Shown here: one piece after another, positions 1 through 7,026 of the stretch
Layout: every line of letters starts with the position of its first letter
Numbering within the stretch: the stretch's first letter is position 1
Source of the DNA: CAZADH01 sp964483805
Lineage (GTDB): Bacteria > Muiribacteriota > Ozemobacteria > Ozemobacterales > Ozemobacteraceae
Direction: 5' to 3'
Assembly: GCA_964483805.1 (NCBI GenBank)
Contig: CAZADH010000309.1
Location: 1-7,026, forward strand
DNA: 7,026 bases
Made by a program: the position numbers and the translations under genes
The notes under the pieces: generated by a model
The model's input: the letters and a program-made list of their open reading frames with translations, nothing else
Database searches by the model: none
Told to the model about the DNA's origin: nothing

Positions 1-257
1 GCGGTTACCTGGACTGCCCTGGGGGCCTCGATCAGGACGGCATCATGAACCGGCGCGCAGACGCGAATTCCGCGCTCGGTCGCCATGCAAATTGCCAAGC
101 GCAACATCTCGGCGCCGTTGGCCTGCATGGGGAAGTTGCGAAGACTGCGGGGGTTTGGCTTCGAACCGACGTGGACGGTCCATCCGAAGACACTCCACAA
201 CTGCCCATGTAGCATGGCGGTGTCGACCGCTGCATCTTTCCAGGTCCAGAACCGGTT
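1..257 (-). pseudogene. Family A polymerase remainder after the internal stop (motif C), runs off the left edge
   Basis: Reading on past the TAA in the same frame gives 85 uninterrupted codons, which continue the polymerase fold. They begin NRFWTWKDAAVDTAMLHG, include WTVHVGSKPNPRSLRNFP, and reach CAPVHDAVLIEAP, where the His-Asp pair of palm motif C is encoded at 47-42. These residues are needed for catalysis, so a product ending at the TAA would be inactive. The absence of a frameshift and the intact motif mean that only one codon is wrong. In relatives as I remember them, an aromatic residue, usually Tyr, follows the HHRT-type segment, so TAC or TAT to TAA is the simplest change. It could be a recent mutation, an assembly error, or a suppressed stop. 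The true C-terminus is outside the window. Confidence 0.75.
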
Positions 258-1546
258 TTATGTGCGGTGGTGCATGTCGAGCAACATGCGAGCCGCCTGA
301 GGCGTGTCGCAGATGGCATGAGCCAGGGAATGCTCGCCCATACCGTACTGGACGGCCAGCACGCACTCTTTGAACCGATCACGAATCTCCCCGTGCGACC
401 CCTTCGTGGCCCCACGCGGGGCGGCACCCACTTGAATCGCGAATGCCATGTAGGGGTCGCCCGACGAATAGGCGTCGAGCATCTTCGCATCGCCTGAAAG
501 AGCGCCCCCGATCCCGAACTCCTGCTGCTCGTAGTCGATGTAGGCTATCGCCTGCCCCTGCGAGGGCTTCAGGAGCCCCCGAAGCCATACGGCCGGCCCA
601 AAGATGAATTGGCTGTTGCTCGGCTGGTTGCGACCGGTCTTCGACTTGAAGGCCCACAGCACCGTGCGATTGCGGCCGTCGCCGCCGACCGCCAGGTCGT
701 TCAGTCGCAACCCAGATAACGCGTGCCGCAGTTCCTGCAGCGGTCTGAGGATCGGATAGGCGCTTGCCATCATCTTGAACGTGTCCTCGTCGAGCTTCAG
801 TGCTCCGGTCTCGTGCCGAGGCCACGTCATCCCGCGTTCGCGCAAGAACCGGTCGAAACTNNNNNNNNNNGGCCGGCGTAGATTCCGAAGGTATCCAGGC
901 TTCTGATCAGCGCATCCTGAATGTCGCCCCAACCGGTTTTGAGCCGATGAAGGGTCTGAGTGTCGATGGGCGATCCCTCGGCCTCGACCCGGGCCGACGC
1001 CACCATGTACGATCCGCGCAGCAGGGCGCGCGGCAGGTCGATCCGTGGCAGCATTGCCGGCAGTAGCCTCTCGAGCGCCCTGACATCGGACTCGCAGTAA
1101 TCGAGCAGAGCGGCCCGCTCCTCATTCGAGAAGGGGCCGCCCCGAATCGCCAATTGCCGCATGGCCTCTTTCTCGGCCACGTCAATACAGGGTAAGCCAT
1201 GGGCGGCCATGGCCCCCAGAAGGCCTGCACCGAACTGCAATTCCAAACCGGCGTTGTGACAGCGGAATTCGATGCAGAGATCAAGAACCTTCCGGGGGAC
1301 AGGCCACCCCAGGGCGAGAAAACACCCGATCTCGGCGCTAGCGTAATAGGCGACGAAGAGAGTGTCATCCCCCGTATCGAACGGGGACGCGCCGCGCTTG
1401 AGTTCACCATCAAACAGGCGAGTCACCTGCCCCGTGCGTATCTCGATCGCGACGACACAGATCGGCAGAGGCCTTGCGCCCGCAGGCTGAGAAAATTCGA
1501 AGTCGATCAAGTAGATCTTCTTGAAAGCACCGAGATCGGGTGTCAT
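258..1546 (-). CDS. Family A DNA polymerase with 3'-5' exonuclease domain, stopped early by an in-frame TAA
   Basis: PolA-like polymerase with an N-terminal DEDD-type proofreading exonuclease. Residues 12-18 read YLIDFEF, giving the ExoI Asp15 and Glu17. LLDYCESDV gives ExoIII with Tyr150 and Asp154. The ExoII position appears to be Glu72 (ASAEIG) rather than the usual Asp. After the run of Ns come polymerase motif A, AYIDYEQQEF (Asp codon at 536-534), and motif B, RDRFKECVLAVQYG (Lys codon at 371-369). A TAA at 260-258 then ends the frame before motif C. ATG at 1546 is preferred because GGGGAGG lies 7 bases upstream; GTG at 1552 would leave only 1 base. The gene starts 2 bases after the 208-residue gene ends, so the two are probably translated together. 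The sequence on the two sides of the N run is out of phase as written, which I take to be a gap-length artefact. Family assignment is secure; whether the product is functional is doubtful. Confidence 0.85.
861..870. other. Assembly gap (10 Ns) inside the polymerase gene
   Basis: Ten consecutive undetermined bases lie between the exonuclease domain and the polymerase domain. The upstream frame ends at 872 with one base left over, and the downstream frame begins exactly at 860. An intact gene would therefore need a gap of 2, 5, 8, 11 or another length equal to 2 modulo 3. Ten is probably a placeholder for an unknown length. The frame change seen here should not be read as a biological frameshift. 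Confidence 0.97.
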
Positions 1547-1548
1547 GG

Positions 1549-2175
1549 TCACACCTCCCCGCGGAGGCGCTTTAGAACAGGGTGATCAGGCGTGTCGATG
1601 TAGTGGTCCTTGAACGCGATGCTCAGAAGGTCCTGAAACGTCATGCTGGGCCAAGCCGGCTCAGACAGGACACCGTTCGCCCGACAGACGTCATACCCAC
1701 CGATGCGCATGTTGGCCGCCATGCGGACCCACGCCGTCTTGGCCAGGTTCGCGGCCTCGAGGGCCGAGCGGCTCCAGGTATCGACTTTCCCATCTGCCCG
1801 AGCGAGGCGGACCGGCCAAACAAACACGTCGCCTTGTCGTGTAACCCCGGTCAGCAGGAGGCGGAGACCGAATGTTGGTTCTGCTGCAAGCGACTCACGA
1901 AGGCTCGGCGCAATCAGATACGTTTCGCCGCCGTCTTCCTTGAGCTCGAGTACTGATGTCGTCAGCTGGTAATCTTCGCCGGCGTGGACACGGAAGAAGG
2001 TTTCCTTTGACGGCTTACGAACCGGGACGGTAAGAACGACCTTCTCGACGCCGGCCGTTTGCGTGAAGTCCTGCGACAAGCGCATTTCTTCGATGTTGAT
2101 GAGGCTCGGTTTCGAGCCAGTGCCAGGGTAAACAGCGGGGCCGTTGGCCGCCGCGAGACTTGGATCATGGGGCAT
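1549..2175 (-). CDS. 208-residue protein of unknown function, upstream partner of the polymerase
   Basis: I cannot assign a named family. The start is well supported: AAGGAGG sits 7 bases before the ATG at 2175. The protein has no signal peptide, membrane segment or Cys/His cluster. It begins with a short Pro/Gly-rich stretch (about 1-28). A beta-rich segment with alternating hydrophobic residues follows (KVVLTVPVRKPSKETFFRVH and LTTSVLELKEDGGETYLIAP), then FVWPVRLARADGK, and a helical, Trp-containing C-terminal part (TWSRSALEAANLAKTAWVRM and MTFQDLLSIAFKD). It ends HPVLKRLRGEV. From memory, similar proteins occur directly before family A polymerases in other integrated elements. The 2-base spacing to the polymerase supports a shared role, possibly as an accessory or single-strand-binding factor; DUF2815-type phage proteins hold a comparable position. 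That role is inference from position only. Confidence 0.8.
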   Translation of the reverse strand: MPHDPSLAAANGPAVYPGTGSKPSLINIEEMRLSQDFTQTAGVEKVVLTVPVRKPSKETFFRVHAGEDYQLTTSVLELKEDGGETYLIAPSLRESLAAEPTFGLRLLLTGVTRQGDVFVWPVRLARADGKVDTWSRSALEAANLAKTAWVRMAANMRIGGYDVCRANGVLSEPAWPSMTFQDLLSIAFKDHYIDTPDHPVLKRLRGEV

Positions 2176-2240
2176 AGAGTGCCCTCCTTGTTAGATTCTT
2201 AAAGCAGCTTCAGGAGAGCTTCCCTTGTAACAGAACCTAG

Positions 2241-2269
2241 TTGCAATTGCCCAATCTTCTCTGTATAAT
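2241..2269 (+). promoter_or_regulatory. Sigma70-type promoter on the + strand, within the minus-strand operon
   Basis: TTGCAA (2241-2246) and a consensus TATAAT (2264-2269) are separated by exactly 17 bases. The predicted start is near 2276. No credible plus-strand gene follows, but a strong intrinsic terminator does at 2294-2333, so the likely product is a very short RNA. Confidence 0.6.
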
Positions 2270-2275
2270 CACGGT

Positions 2276-2333
2276 ATCAGTATTACTTCTGGGCCTGCCG
2301 AGGGAAGACTCTCTTGGTAGGTTCTTTTCTTTT
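2276..2333 (+). ncRNA. Predicted short antisense RNA opposite the parB-like/208-residue gene junction
   Basis: A promoter with near-ideal spacing lies just upstream, and a hairpin with a T-rich tail closes the unit, predicting an RNA of about 55 bases. It would be fully complementary to the leftward mRNA between the stop codon of the ParB-like gene (2334-2332) and a point about 100 bases before the 208-residue gene. Three of the 12 pairs in its stem are G-U, so the structure forms well only in the plus-strand RNA and would carry A-C mismatches in the minus-strand RNA. This strand bias argues for a real plus-strand transcript. A counter-transcript that lowers expression of the downstream polymerase pair, as in plasmid copy control, is an inference. 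No such RNA is known to me by sequence. Confidence 0.5.
2294..2333 (+). terminator. Intrinsic terminator on the + strand
   Basis: The left arm (2294-2305) pairs with the right arm (2310-2321) along all 12 positions, nine Watson-Crick and three G-U, around the loop AGAC. A T-rich tail, TTCTTTTCTTTT (2322-2333), follows directly. On the minus strand the stem is weaker and no T-run follows, so it is unlikely to end the ParB-like transcript. Confidence 0.65.
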
Positions 2334-3588
2334 AGGCCGCTGCCTCCAAAGCGACCTTTTCTTCGACGTTCGAACCGGCGGAGAGCTGGACATTCGTGGT
2401 CACCACCACGGCGCGGACGCGGTTGTCGTTGATCGACCGAGCCAGCCGTTCGAGACCGCCAACGATGTGTTTGATCTGGGCAGTGACAGACTGATCCGCC
2501 AGGTTTAGCGCAGCCACATCAACTTGAGCGAGGTAGCGTTTGAACTCGTCGCACTGCCGCAACAAATCACCTTTCGGACCGGGGACATCGGCGCGCGACG
2601 TCGGAAACGGGCTCTGTTGGGCGCCGGTCTCGGACGGCACGGCTTTCCCACAAATTTGAGAAATGGTCTCGGTGGCCTCACACTCGACCGCATGGCCGCT
2701 CTCGGTCGGCTGGGGGCGCGGGCTTGAGGCGGGGGCGTTTCCTCGCTCCGGACCCCCATCGCGGTCGACCTCAACAGGCAGTTCAACCGGTTGAGGATTT
2801 GCCGCCGGCAACTCGACAACCGCAAACAACTTCTTACGCGCCTTGCATGCCGCACTGGTCGAGATTCCCAGCTGAGCAGCGATGTCGGTCAGCTTCAGCG
2901 CCCGGTTGCGAAGAACGCGGTCGCGTTCTTCGGCAGACACTGAAGGAACTGGGTCGGCACGGCCAAGCCACTTTGTTATCGTGCCAGGCGTGACACCAAA
3001 CACTCGTGCAATTTCGACGCGTGGCATGCCGGCTTTTTCCAGGATCGAGGCCTGATGCCGACGATCCTCATCGGTCAAGCGCAGGCCATGGCAGACATTC
3101 TCGGCCACCGCAACCGCCAGTGCCTCGAGGTCTGTCCGGACGAAAACCCGGTGAACCGCGATGGTTTCCCGGCCCTGCTTCTCGCAGGCCCGGCACCGCG
3201 CATGACCGCTGAGAAGGTGCCCATCCAAATCGGGGTTGTCGGATTTCGACACCACCGGCTTGGGTAGCGAGTCGAGGTTTTCACACTCGACGAGTCGCGA
3301 GGCATGCGCTTCGACCTCAGTCAGGCTGCCATCCTCGACACGAAGCTGAAAACGGTCACGCTTGATGTCGCGGAGTTTCATCTCCTCGATGGTCGGCGAC
3401 ACAGCAGCTTGGTGCACCGCCATGACGGCGGTTTCGATGCGCGGCTCGTCACTCGACGGCGCGACATCGCCAGGCGCGTCCGCCCCCGATGGGGCCGGTG
3501 AGGGCCCCCCCGAGTCAGGCGTGCTCGTGGCACTGGGATCTTCGGTGTCGACCTGGCCGGTCGAACCGACAGCAACGGGATCGATCAT
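2332..3588 (-). CDS. ParB-like DNA-binding protein with two HTH segments
   Basis: Predicted 418-residue cytoplasmic DNA-binding protein. Residues 1-55 are rich in Pro, Ser, Asp and Gly and probably disordered. Residues 66-175 resemble the ParB/Srx-fold N-terminal domain: LSGHARCRACEKQG (126-139) matches the Gly-His-x-Arg box, and ENVCHGLRLTDEDRR (163-177) matches the helix that follows it. HTH1 spans about 180-210 (MPRVEIARVFGVTPGTITKWL) and HTH2 about 221-254 (LKLTDIAAQLGISTSAACKAR). A low-complexity linker (260-340) leads to a helical C-terminus (341-395), possibly for oligomerisation. ATG at 3588 is supported by GGAGAG six bases upstream, inside the end of the preceding gene. No ParA partner lies in the window. 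It could serve in partition, replication control, or as a transcriptional regulator of the element. The ParB-like fold is fairly sure; the job is not. Confidence 0.82.
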   Translation of the reverse strand: MIDPVAVGSTGQVDTEDPSATSTPDSGGPSPAPSGADAPGDVAPSSDEPRIETAVMAVHQAAVSPTIEEMKLRDIKRDRFQLRVEDGSLTEVEAHASRLVECENLDSLPKPVVSKSDNPDLDGHLLSGHARCRACEKQGRETIAVHRVFVRTDLEALAVAVAENVCHGLRLTDEDRRHQASILEKAGMPRVEIARVFGVTPGTITKWLGRADPVPSVSAEERDRVLRNRALKLTDIAAQLGISTSAACKARKKLFAVVELPAANPQPVELPVEVDRDGGPERGNAPASSPRPQPTESGHAVECEATETISQICGKAVPSETGAQQSPFPTSRADVPGPKGDLLRQCDEFKRYLAQVDVAALNLADQSVTAQIKHIVGGLERLARSINDNRVRAVVVTTNVQLSAGSNVEEKVALEAAA

Positions 3589-3591
3589 AGG

Positions 3592-3786
3592 TTACTCTCC
3601 TTCTGTCTGGGACAGAATCCACTGACGCAAGGCGGTCGAACTGACCAACCAGCGCCGCTTGCCGATCTTGAAACCGGGCAGTCGCCCAGTCCGCAGCAAC
3701 TCGCGCACAAACGCGGCCGACTTCCGAAGCACATCAGCGATCTCGCTGGTCGTCATACACGGTTCAACGGGAATCGTTGCGGCCAT
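3592..3786 (-). CDS. AlpA/excisionase-like helix-turn-helix protein, 64 residues
   Basis: A small MerR-superfamily HTH protein of the type annotated as AlpA or excisionase. The segment MTTSEIADVLRKSAAFVREL forms the winged-helix HTH. LLRTGRLPGFKIGKRRWLV is the characteristic wing, in which a Gly-Arg-x-Pro-x-x-Lys-x-Gly pattern precedes an Arg-Trp pair. LRQWILSQ closes it. In integrated elements such proteins usually bind near attachment sites to direct excision, or act as activators. The ATG at 3786 has a G-rich Shine-Dalgarno (six Gs, 7 bases upstream) and overlaps the end of the upstream gene by 23 bases. A second ATG at 3756 is possible. Its TAA ends 3 bases before the ParB-like start, so the three genes form a tight operon. 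Confidence 0.82.
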   Translation of the reverse strand: MAATIPVEPCMTTSEIADVLRKSAAFVRELLRTGRLPGFKIGKRRWLVSSTALRQWILSQTEGE

Positions 3787-4495
3787 TCTTTTTCCCCCCT
3801 TTCTTTTTGCCAGTGTTCTCGCGGCATTGCACCACACGGCACGAGTCCGAACAGACCTCTTTGTGTTCCCGAACTTTCGCGAACAACCGCTTGCACCGCT
3901 TGCATGCGCCGATGAAAAACGCGCCATTCGGCGTGTCCCCGTCCCAGCTCGAGAAGGCCTTGACCGCCACGTCAAGGGCACAACTGCGCAGGACCTTCAG
4001 GATCACGGAGAAATACTCATCGTCGCGGGTCTTGAACCGCTCGGTTTCCCGAGGATCCGGAAACACGAACCGGACATGCGTGGCCCCCGGCGAACGCCAG
4101 AACGAAACATTGGGCTTGCGCGTCCCGAGGCCATCGCGAAACTTCTCATGAAAGTCCCCCGGGTGGACATATCCCTTCAGCACGGCGATGCGGATCACAT
4201 CCCTGCAGATCTCCAGCGTCTCCTTGACATGCGCCACGGCCTTTGGGTTCGACCACAGCCTCACCAACAGCTCCCGCAGTTCCTGCAAAACTTCGCGGGG
4301 CATCTCGGGGATATGATACCCGGCAAGTTTCGGGTACTCTGTCAACAGGAAGCTCAGTGCGTCCTCGTCCGTCACCTCCGCTTGGTTCTTCCCCAACCAT
4401 GGCATCAGATCCGCTAGCAACATCTGCGTCTCGATCGTGGGCTTCGGGCGGTACTTCCGTTTCCGACCAGCCTTGGTTTCCGTCATTGCTGACAC
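3764..4495 (-). CDS. 243-residue protein with C-terminal four-cysteine zinc-binding motif
   Basis: Unrecognised as a whole. The N-terminus is basic (AGRKRKYRPKP, residues 9-19). The middle is mainly helical with no catalytic motif that I can see. The C-terminal part has Cys198-x2-Cys201-x13-Cys215-x3-Cys219 (CKRC, then CSDSC), a treble-clef-like cluster resembling the CGNR-type zinc finger. It is followed by Cys224 and a Lys/Gly-rich tail (GKKKGGKKNGR). This points to nucleic-acid binding, perhaps regulation of the operon it heads. The start is uncertain: GTG at 4495 is only 3 bases after GGAGG, while ATG at 4486 is 12 bases after it but follows a weaker AGGT at a good distance. The difference is three residues. 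It is the first gene downstream of the minus-strand promoter at 4674-4702. Confidence 0.75.
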   Translation of the reverse strand: MSAMTETKAGRKRKYRPKPTIETQMLLADLMPWLGKNQAEVTDEDALSFLLTEYPKLAGYHIPEMPREVLQELRELLVRLWSNPKAVAHVKETLEICRDVIRIAVLKGYVHPGDFHEKFRDGLGTRKPNVSFWRSPGATHVRFVFPDPRETERFKTRDDEYFSVILKVLRSCALDVAVKAFSSWDGDTPNGAFFIGACKRCKRLFAKVREHKEVCSDSCRVVQCRENTGKKKGGKKNGRNDSR

Positions 4496-4673
4496 CTACC
4501 TCCATTGTATTTACGACATCTTTACGTGTGGTCGGTTTTGAACGGTTTCGCAAGAGTTCGAACAAGACCTGCTCTACGTCACGGGGCCGTGGGTGGAAGC
4601 TACCATCCAGCACCGTCACACTCTTTCGCACACCCGACTCCGTTTCGACACTTCCCCCGCATTGTTATGTTAT

Positions 4674-4702
4674 AGTATACATGATACGTTTTTGTGACGC
4701 AA
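4674..4702 (-). promoter_or_regulatory. Promoter for the leftward operon
   Basis: On the minus strand, TTGCGT (4702-4697) and TATACT (4679-4674) are separated by 17 bases, placing the transcript start near 4667, about 170 bases before the first gene. The -10 box lies in the GTATAC palindrome, so a dimeric repressor could cover it. Confidence 0.5.
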
Positions 4703-4794
4703 GCATTAACTTCGTCATTTAGTGACACTGTGTGAAATCCCGCCCCATACGGGCGTTTGCCACCGGCATCCGAGTCGGCGGCACCACAAAGAAC

Positions 4795-4800
4795 AGGAGG
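4795..4800 (+). promoter_or_regulatory. Ribosome binding site of the serine recombinase
   Basis: AGGAGG stands 7 bases before the ATG at 4808. It decides the start: an in-frame upstream initiation near 4757 lacks such a site, and 4808 gives the expected short lead-in before the catalytic serine. Confidence 0.85.
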
Positions 4801-4807
4801 CAACCCC

Positions 4808-6439
<1,632 letters not shown>

Positions 6440-6654
6440 AGTCAAGAGCGGCGCGGCGGGTCGACGAAACCCGGCTCCGGCAGCCGGTTTGCGGGAGTGC
6501 GGCGGGCGTCGGGGGCAACCCCACGGTGACAGCGGTCGCGGTACCCCCTATCCCAGCGCCGGGCAAAGTGATACACTGACCGCCGATGTGCGCGTCCCGG
6601 GCCGGGCTCAGCCGGCGCGGCCAGGGCGATCTCAGACAAATGGGAGAACACGGC
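6440..6654. other. Spacer between the recombinase stop and the host gene
   Basis: 215 bases of GC-rich sequence. It holds a modest inverted repeat, CCGGCT-CCGGC-AGCCGG (6471-6487), followed by TTT, which could weakly end rightward transcription. It also holds a possible extended -10, TGATACACT (6569-6577), that could start the downstream gene near 6584. No -35 box, RNA gene or coding signal is convincing. Confidence 0.4.
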
Positions 6655-7026
6655 ATGAGCACCAAGCCGACCGCGAAAAAGGCCCCGGCCAAGAAGACCA
6701 CGGCAAAAAAGACGTTGGCCCACGTTCACGAACAGACCCCGCTGCAGCGCCTTGCCCACGAGCTTGCCGGCAAGGCCAAGAAGAGTGCCCCAGCCCAGTA
6801 CCGGGTCCCCGCCCTGTGGGCACCGGTCGGCGCCGACGTACCGACGAAGCCGACCCCGGCGCAGACGGTCGAGCCGTATGCTTTTTTCCATAATCATGTC
6901 GAGGCCATCCTCGCCGCCACCATTCCCGAGATCGACCCGTGCCGGTCGCTCAACGCGCAGATCAGCAAGGGCAGCGGCGGCAACTGGATCAAGCACGCGT
7001 CTATTTACAACGTATTTATTCGCCTG
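6655..7026 (+). CDS. Host gene, 5' part; possibly a GH13 alpha-amylase-family protein
   Basis: An open frame of 124 codons continues off the right edge. GGGAG lies 8 bases before the ATG at 6655. The N-terminus is a low-complexity Lys/Ala/Thr tract (KPTAKKAPAKKTTAKK, residues 4-19) without signal-peptide features. It is followed by a helical segment (LQRLAHELAGKAKKS) and a Pro-rich linker to about residue 74. The last residues, NWIKHASIYNVFIRL, resemble the first beta-strand of GH13 alpha-amylase barrels, where a Trp-Tyr-x-x-Ala-x-x-Tyr-x-x-x-x-Arg pattern is usual. That is the only basis for the suggested function, because catalytic residues would lie beyond the window. Placed on the far side of the tRNA from the element, it is taken as chromosomal. 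Confidence 0.6.
   Translation, partial: MSTKPTAKKAPAKKTTAKKTLAHVHEQTPLQRLAHELAGKAKKSAPAQYRVPALWAPVGADVPTKPTPAQTVEPYAFFHNHVEAILAATIPEIDPCRSLNAQISKGSGGNWIKHASIYNVFIRL

Larger units (their letters stand above)
4496..4807. other. Divergent control region between the leftward operon and the recombinase
   Basis: This is 312 bases without a convincing gene. It holds a minus-strand promoter (4674-4702), the recombinase ribosome site (4795-4800), and several small symmetric elements: CACGG-GG-CCGTG at 4580-4591, the palindrome GTATAC at 4675-4680, and CGCCC-CATAC-GGGCG near 4741-4755. CGGTTTT and CGGTTTC occur 10 bases apart near 4531-4548. No clear rightward promoter is visible; weak candidates overlap the AT-rich patch at 4661-4690. 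A GTG at 4631 with GGAG six bases upstream opens a minus-strand frame that could be a leader peptide, but beyond about 45 codons it only shadows the 243-residue gene. A serine-recombinase attachment or excision site could lie here, but none can be defined. Confidence 0.6.

Noticed and set aside
32..490. Minus-strand frame of 152 codons at the left edge
   Set aside because: It is out of phase with the polymerase, whose own frame carries motif C through this stretch after the TAA.
1549..1552. GTGA overlap of the polymerase start with the 208-residue gene stop
   Set aside because: The GTG at 1552 is only one base after GGGGAGG. The ATG at 1546 has the proper 7-base spacing, so the genes are most likely adjacent rather than overlapping.
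2294..2333. Hairpin read as the terminator of the ParB-like gene on the minus strand
   Set aside because: On that strand three pairs become A-C mismatches and the sequence after the stem is CCCAGAAG, with no T-run.
2241..2432. Plus-strand frame beginning MQLPNLLCIITVSVLLLGL, like a small membrane peptide or type I toxin
   Set aside because: Its TTG start is the -35 box of the predicted promoter, no ribosome site precedes it, and the hydrophobic run comes from the -10 and T-rich leader. The promoter-terminator reading explains the sequence better.
3659..4417. Long plus-strand frame of 252 codons
   Set aside because: It lies opposite the zinc-motif and excisionase-like genes, has no recognisable domain or ribosome site, and is a GC-driven shadow.

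Overview
The window looks like a GC-rich bacterial genome, probably proteobacterial, although nothing here fixes the taxon. Shine-Dalgarno sites are strong, tRNA-Leu is of the ordinary bacterial long-variable-arm type, and a run of ten Ns shows a draft or metagenomic assembly. Positions 1 to about 6315 read as the right end of an integrated mobile element. Positions from about 6316 to 7026 read as the host chromosome it entered.

Layout. From 4495 down to 1, five genes run leftwards on the minus strand: a 243-residue protein with a C-terminal four-cysteine zinc-binding motif, a 64-residue AlpA/excisionase-like HTH protein, a 418-residue ParB-like protein with two HTH segments, a 208-residue protein of unknown function, and a family A DNA polymerase with an N-terminal 3'-5' exonuclease domain. 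The polymerase is crossed by an assembly gap and then interrupted by an in-frame TAA between motifs B and C. The frame continues intact past that stop to the left edge. Between the ParB-like gene and the 208-residue gene, the opposite strand carries a sigma70-type promoter followed about 25 bases after the predicted start site by a 12-bp hairpin with a T-rich tail. Together they predict a short antisense RNA.

A 312-base divergent control region (4496-4807) separates the leftward operon from a rightward large serine recombinase (4808-6439). The recombinase frame runs straight through tRNA-Leu(GAG), which lies on the other strand (6316-6397), and stops inside the tRNA promoter. The 3' end of the tRNA faces the element, as expected when an element has inserted at a tRNA gene. 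Beyond the tRNA is a 257-base spacer and the 5' part of a rightward host gene. Its only recognisable segment resembles the first beta-strand of GH13 alpha-amylases.

Inferred joint working: the serine recombinase and AlpA-like protein would handle integration and excision, the ParB-like protein segregation or gene control, and the polymerase with the 208-residue protein DNA synthesis or replication. No capsid, conjugation or defence gene is visible, and the left end lies outside the window. The points most worth checking are the recombinase-tRNA overlap, the predicted antisense RNA, and the nonsense codon in the polymerase.
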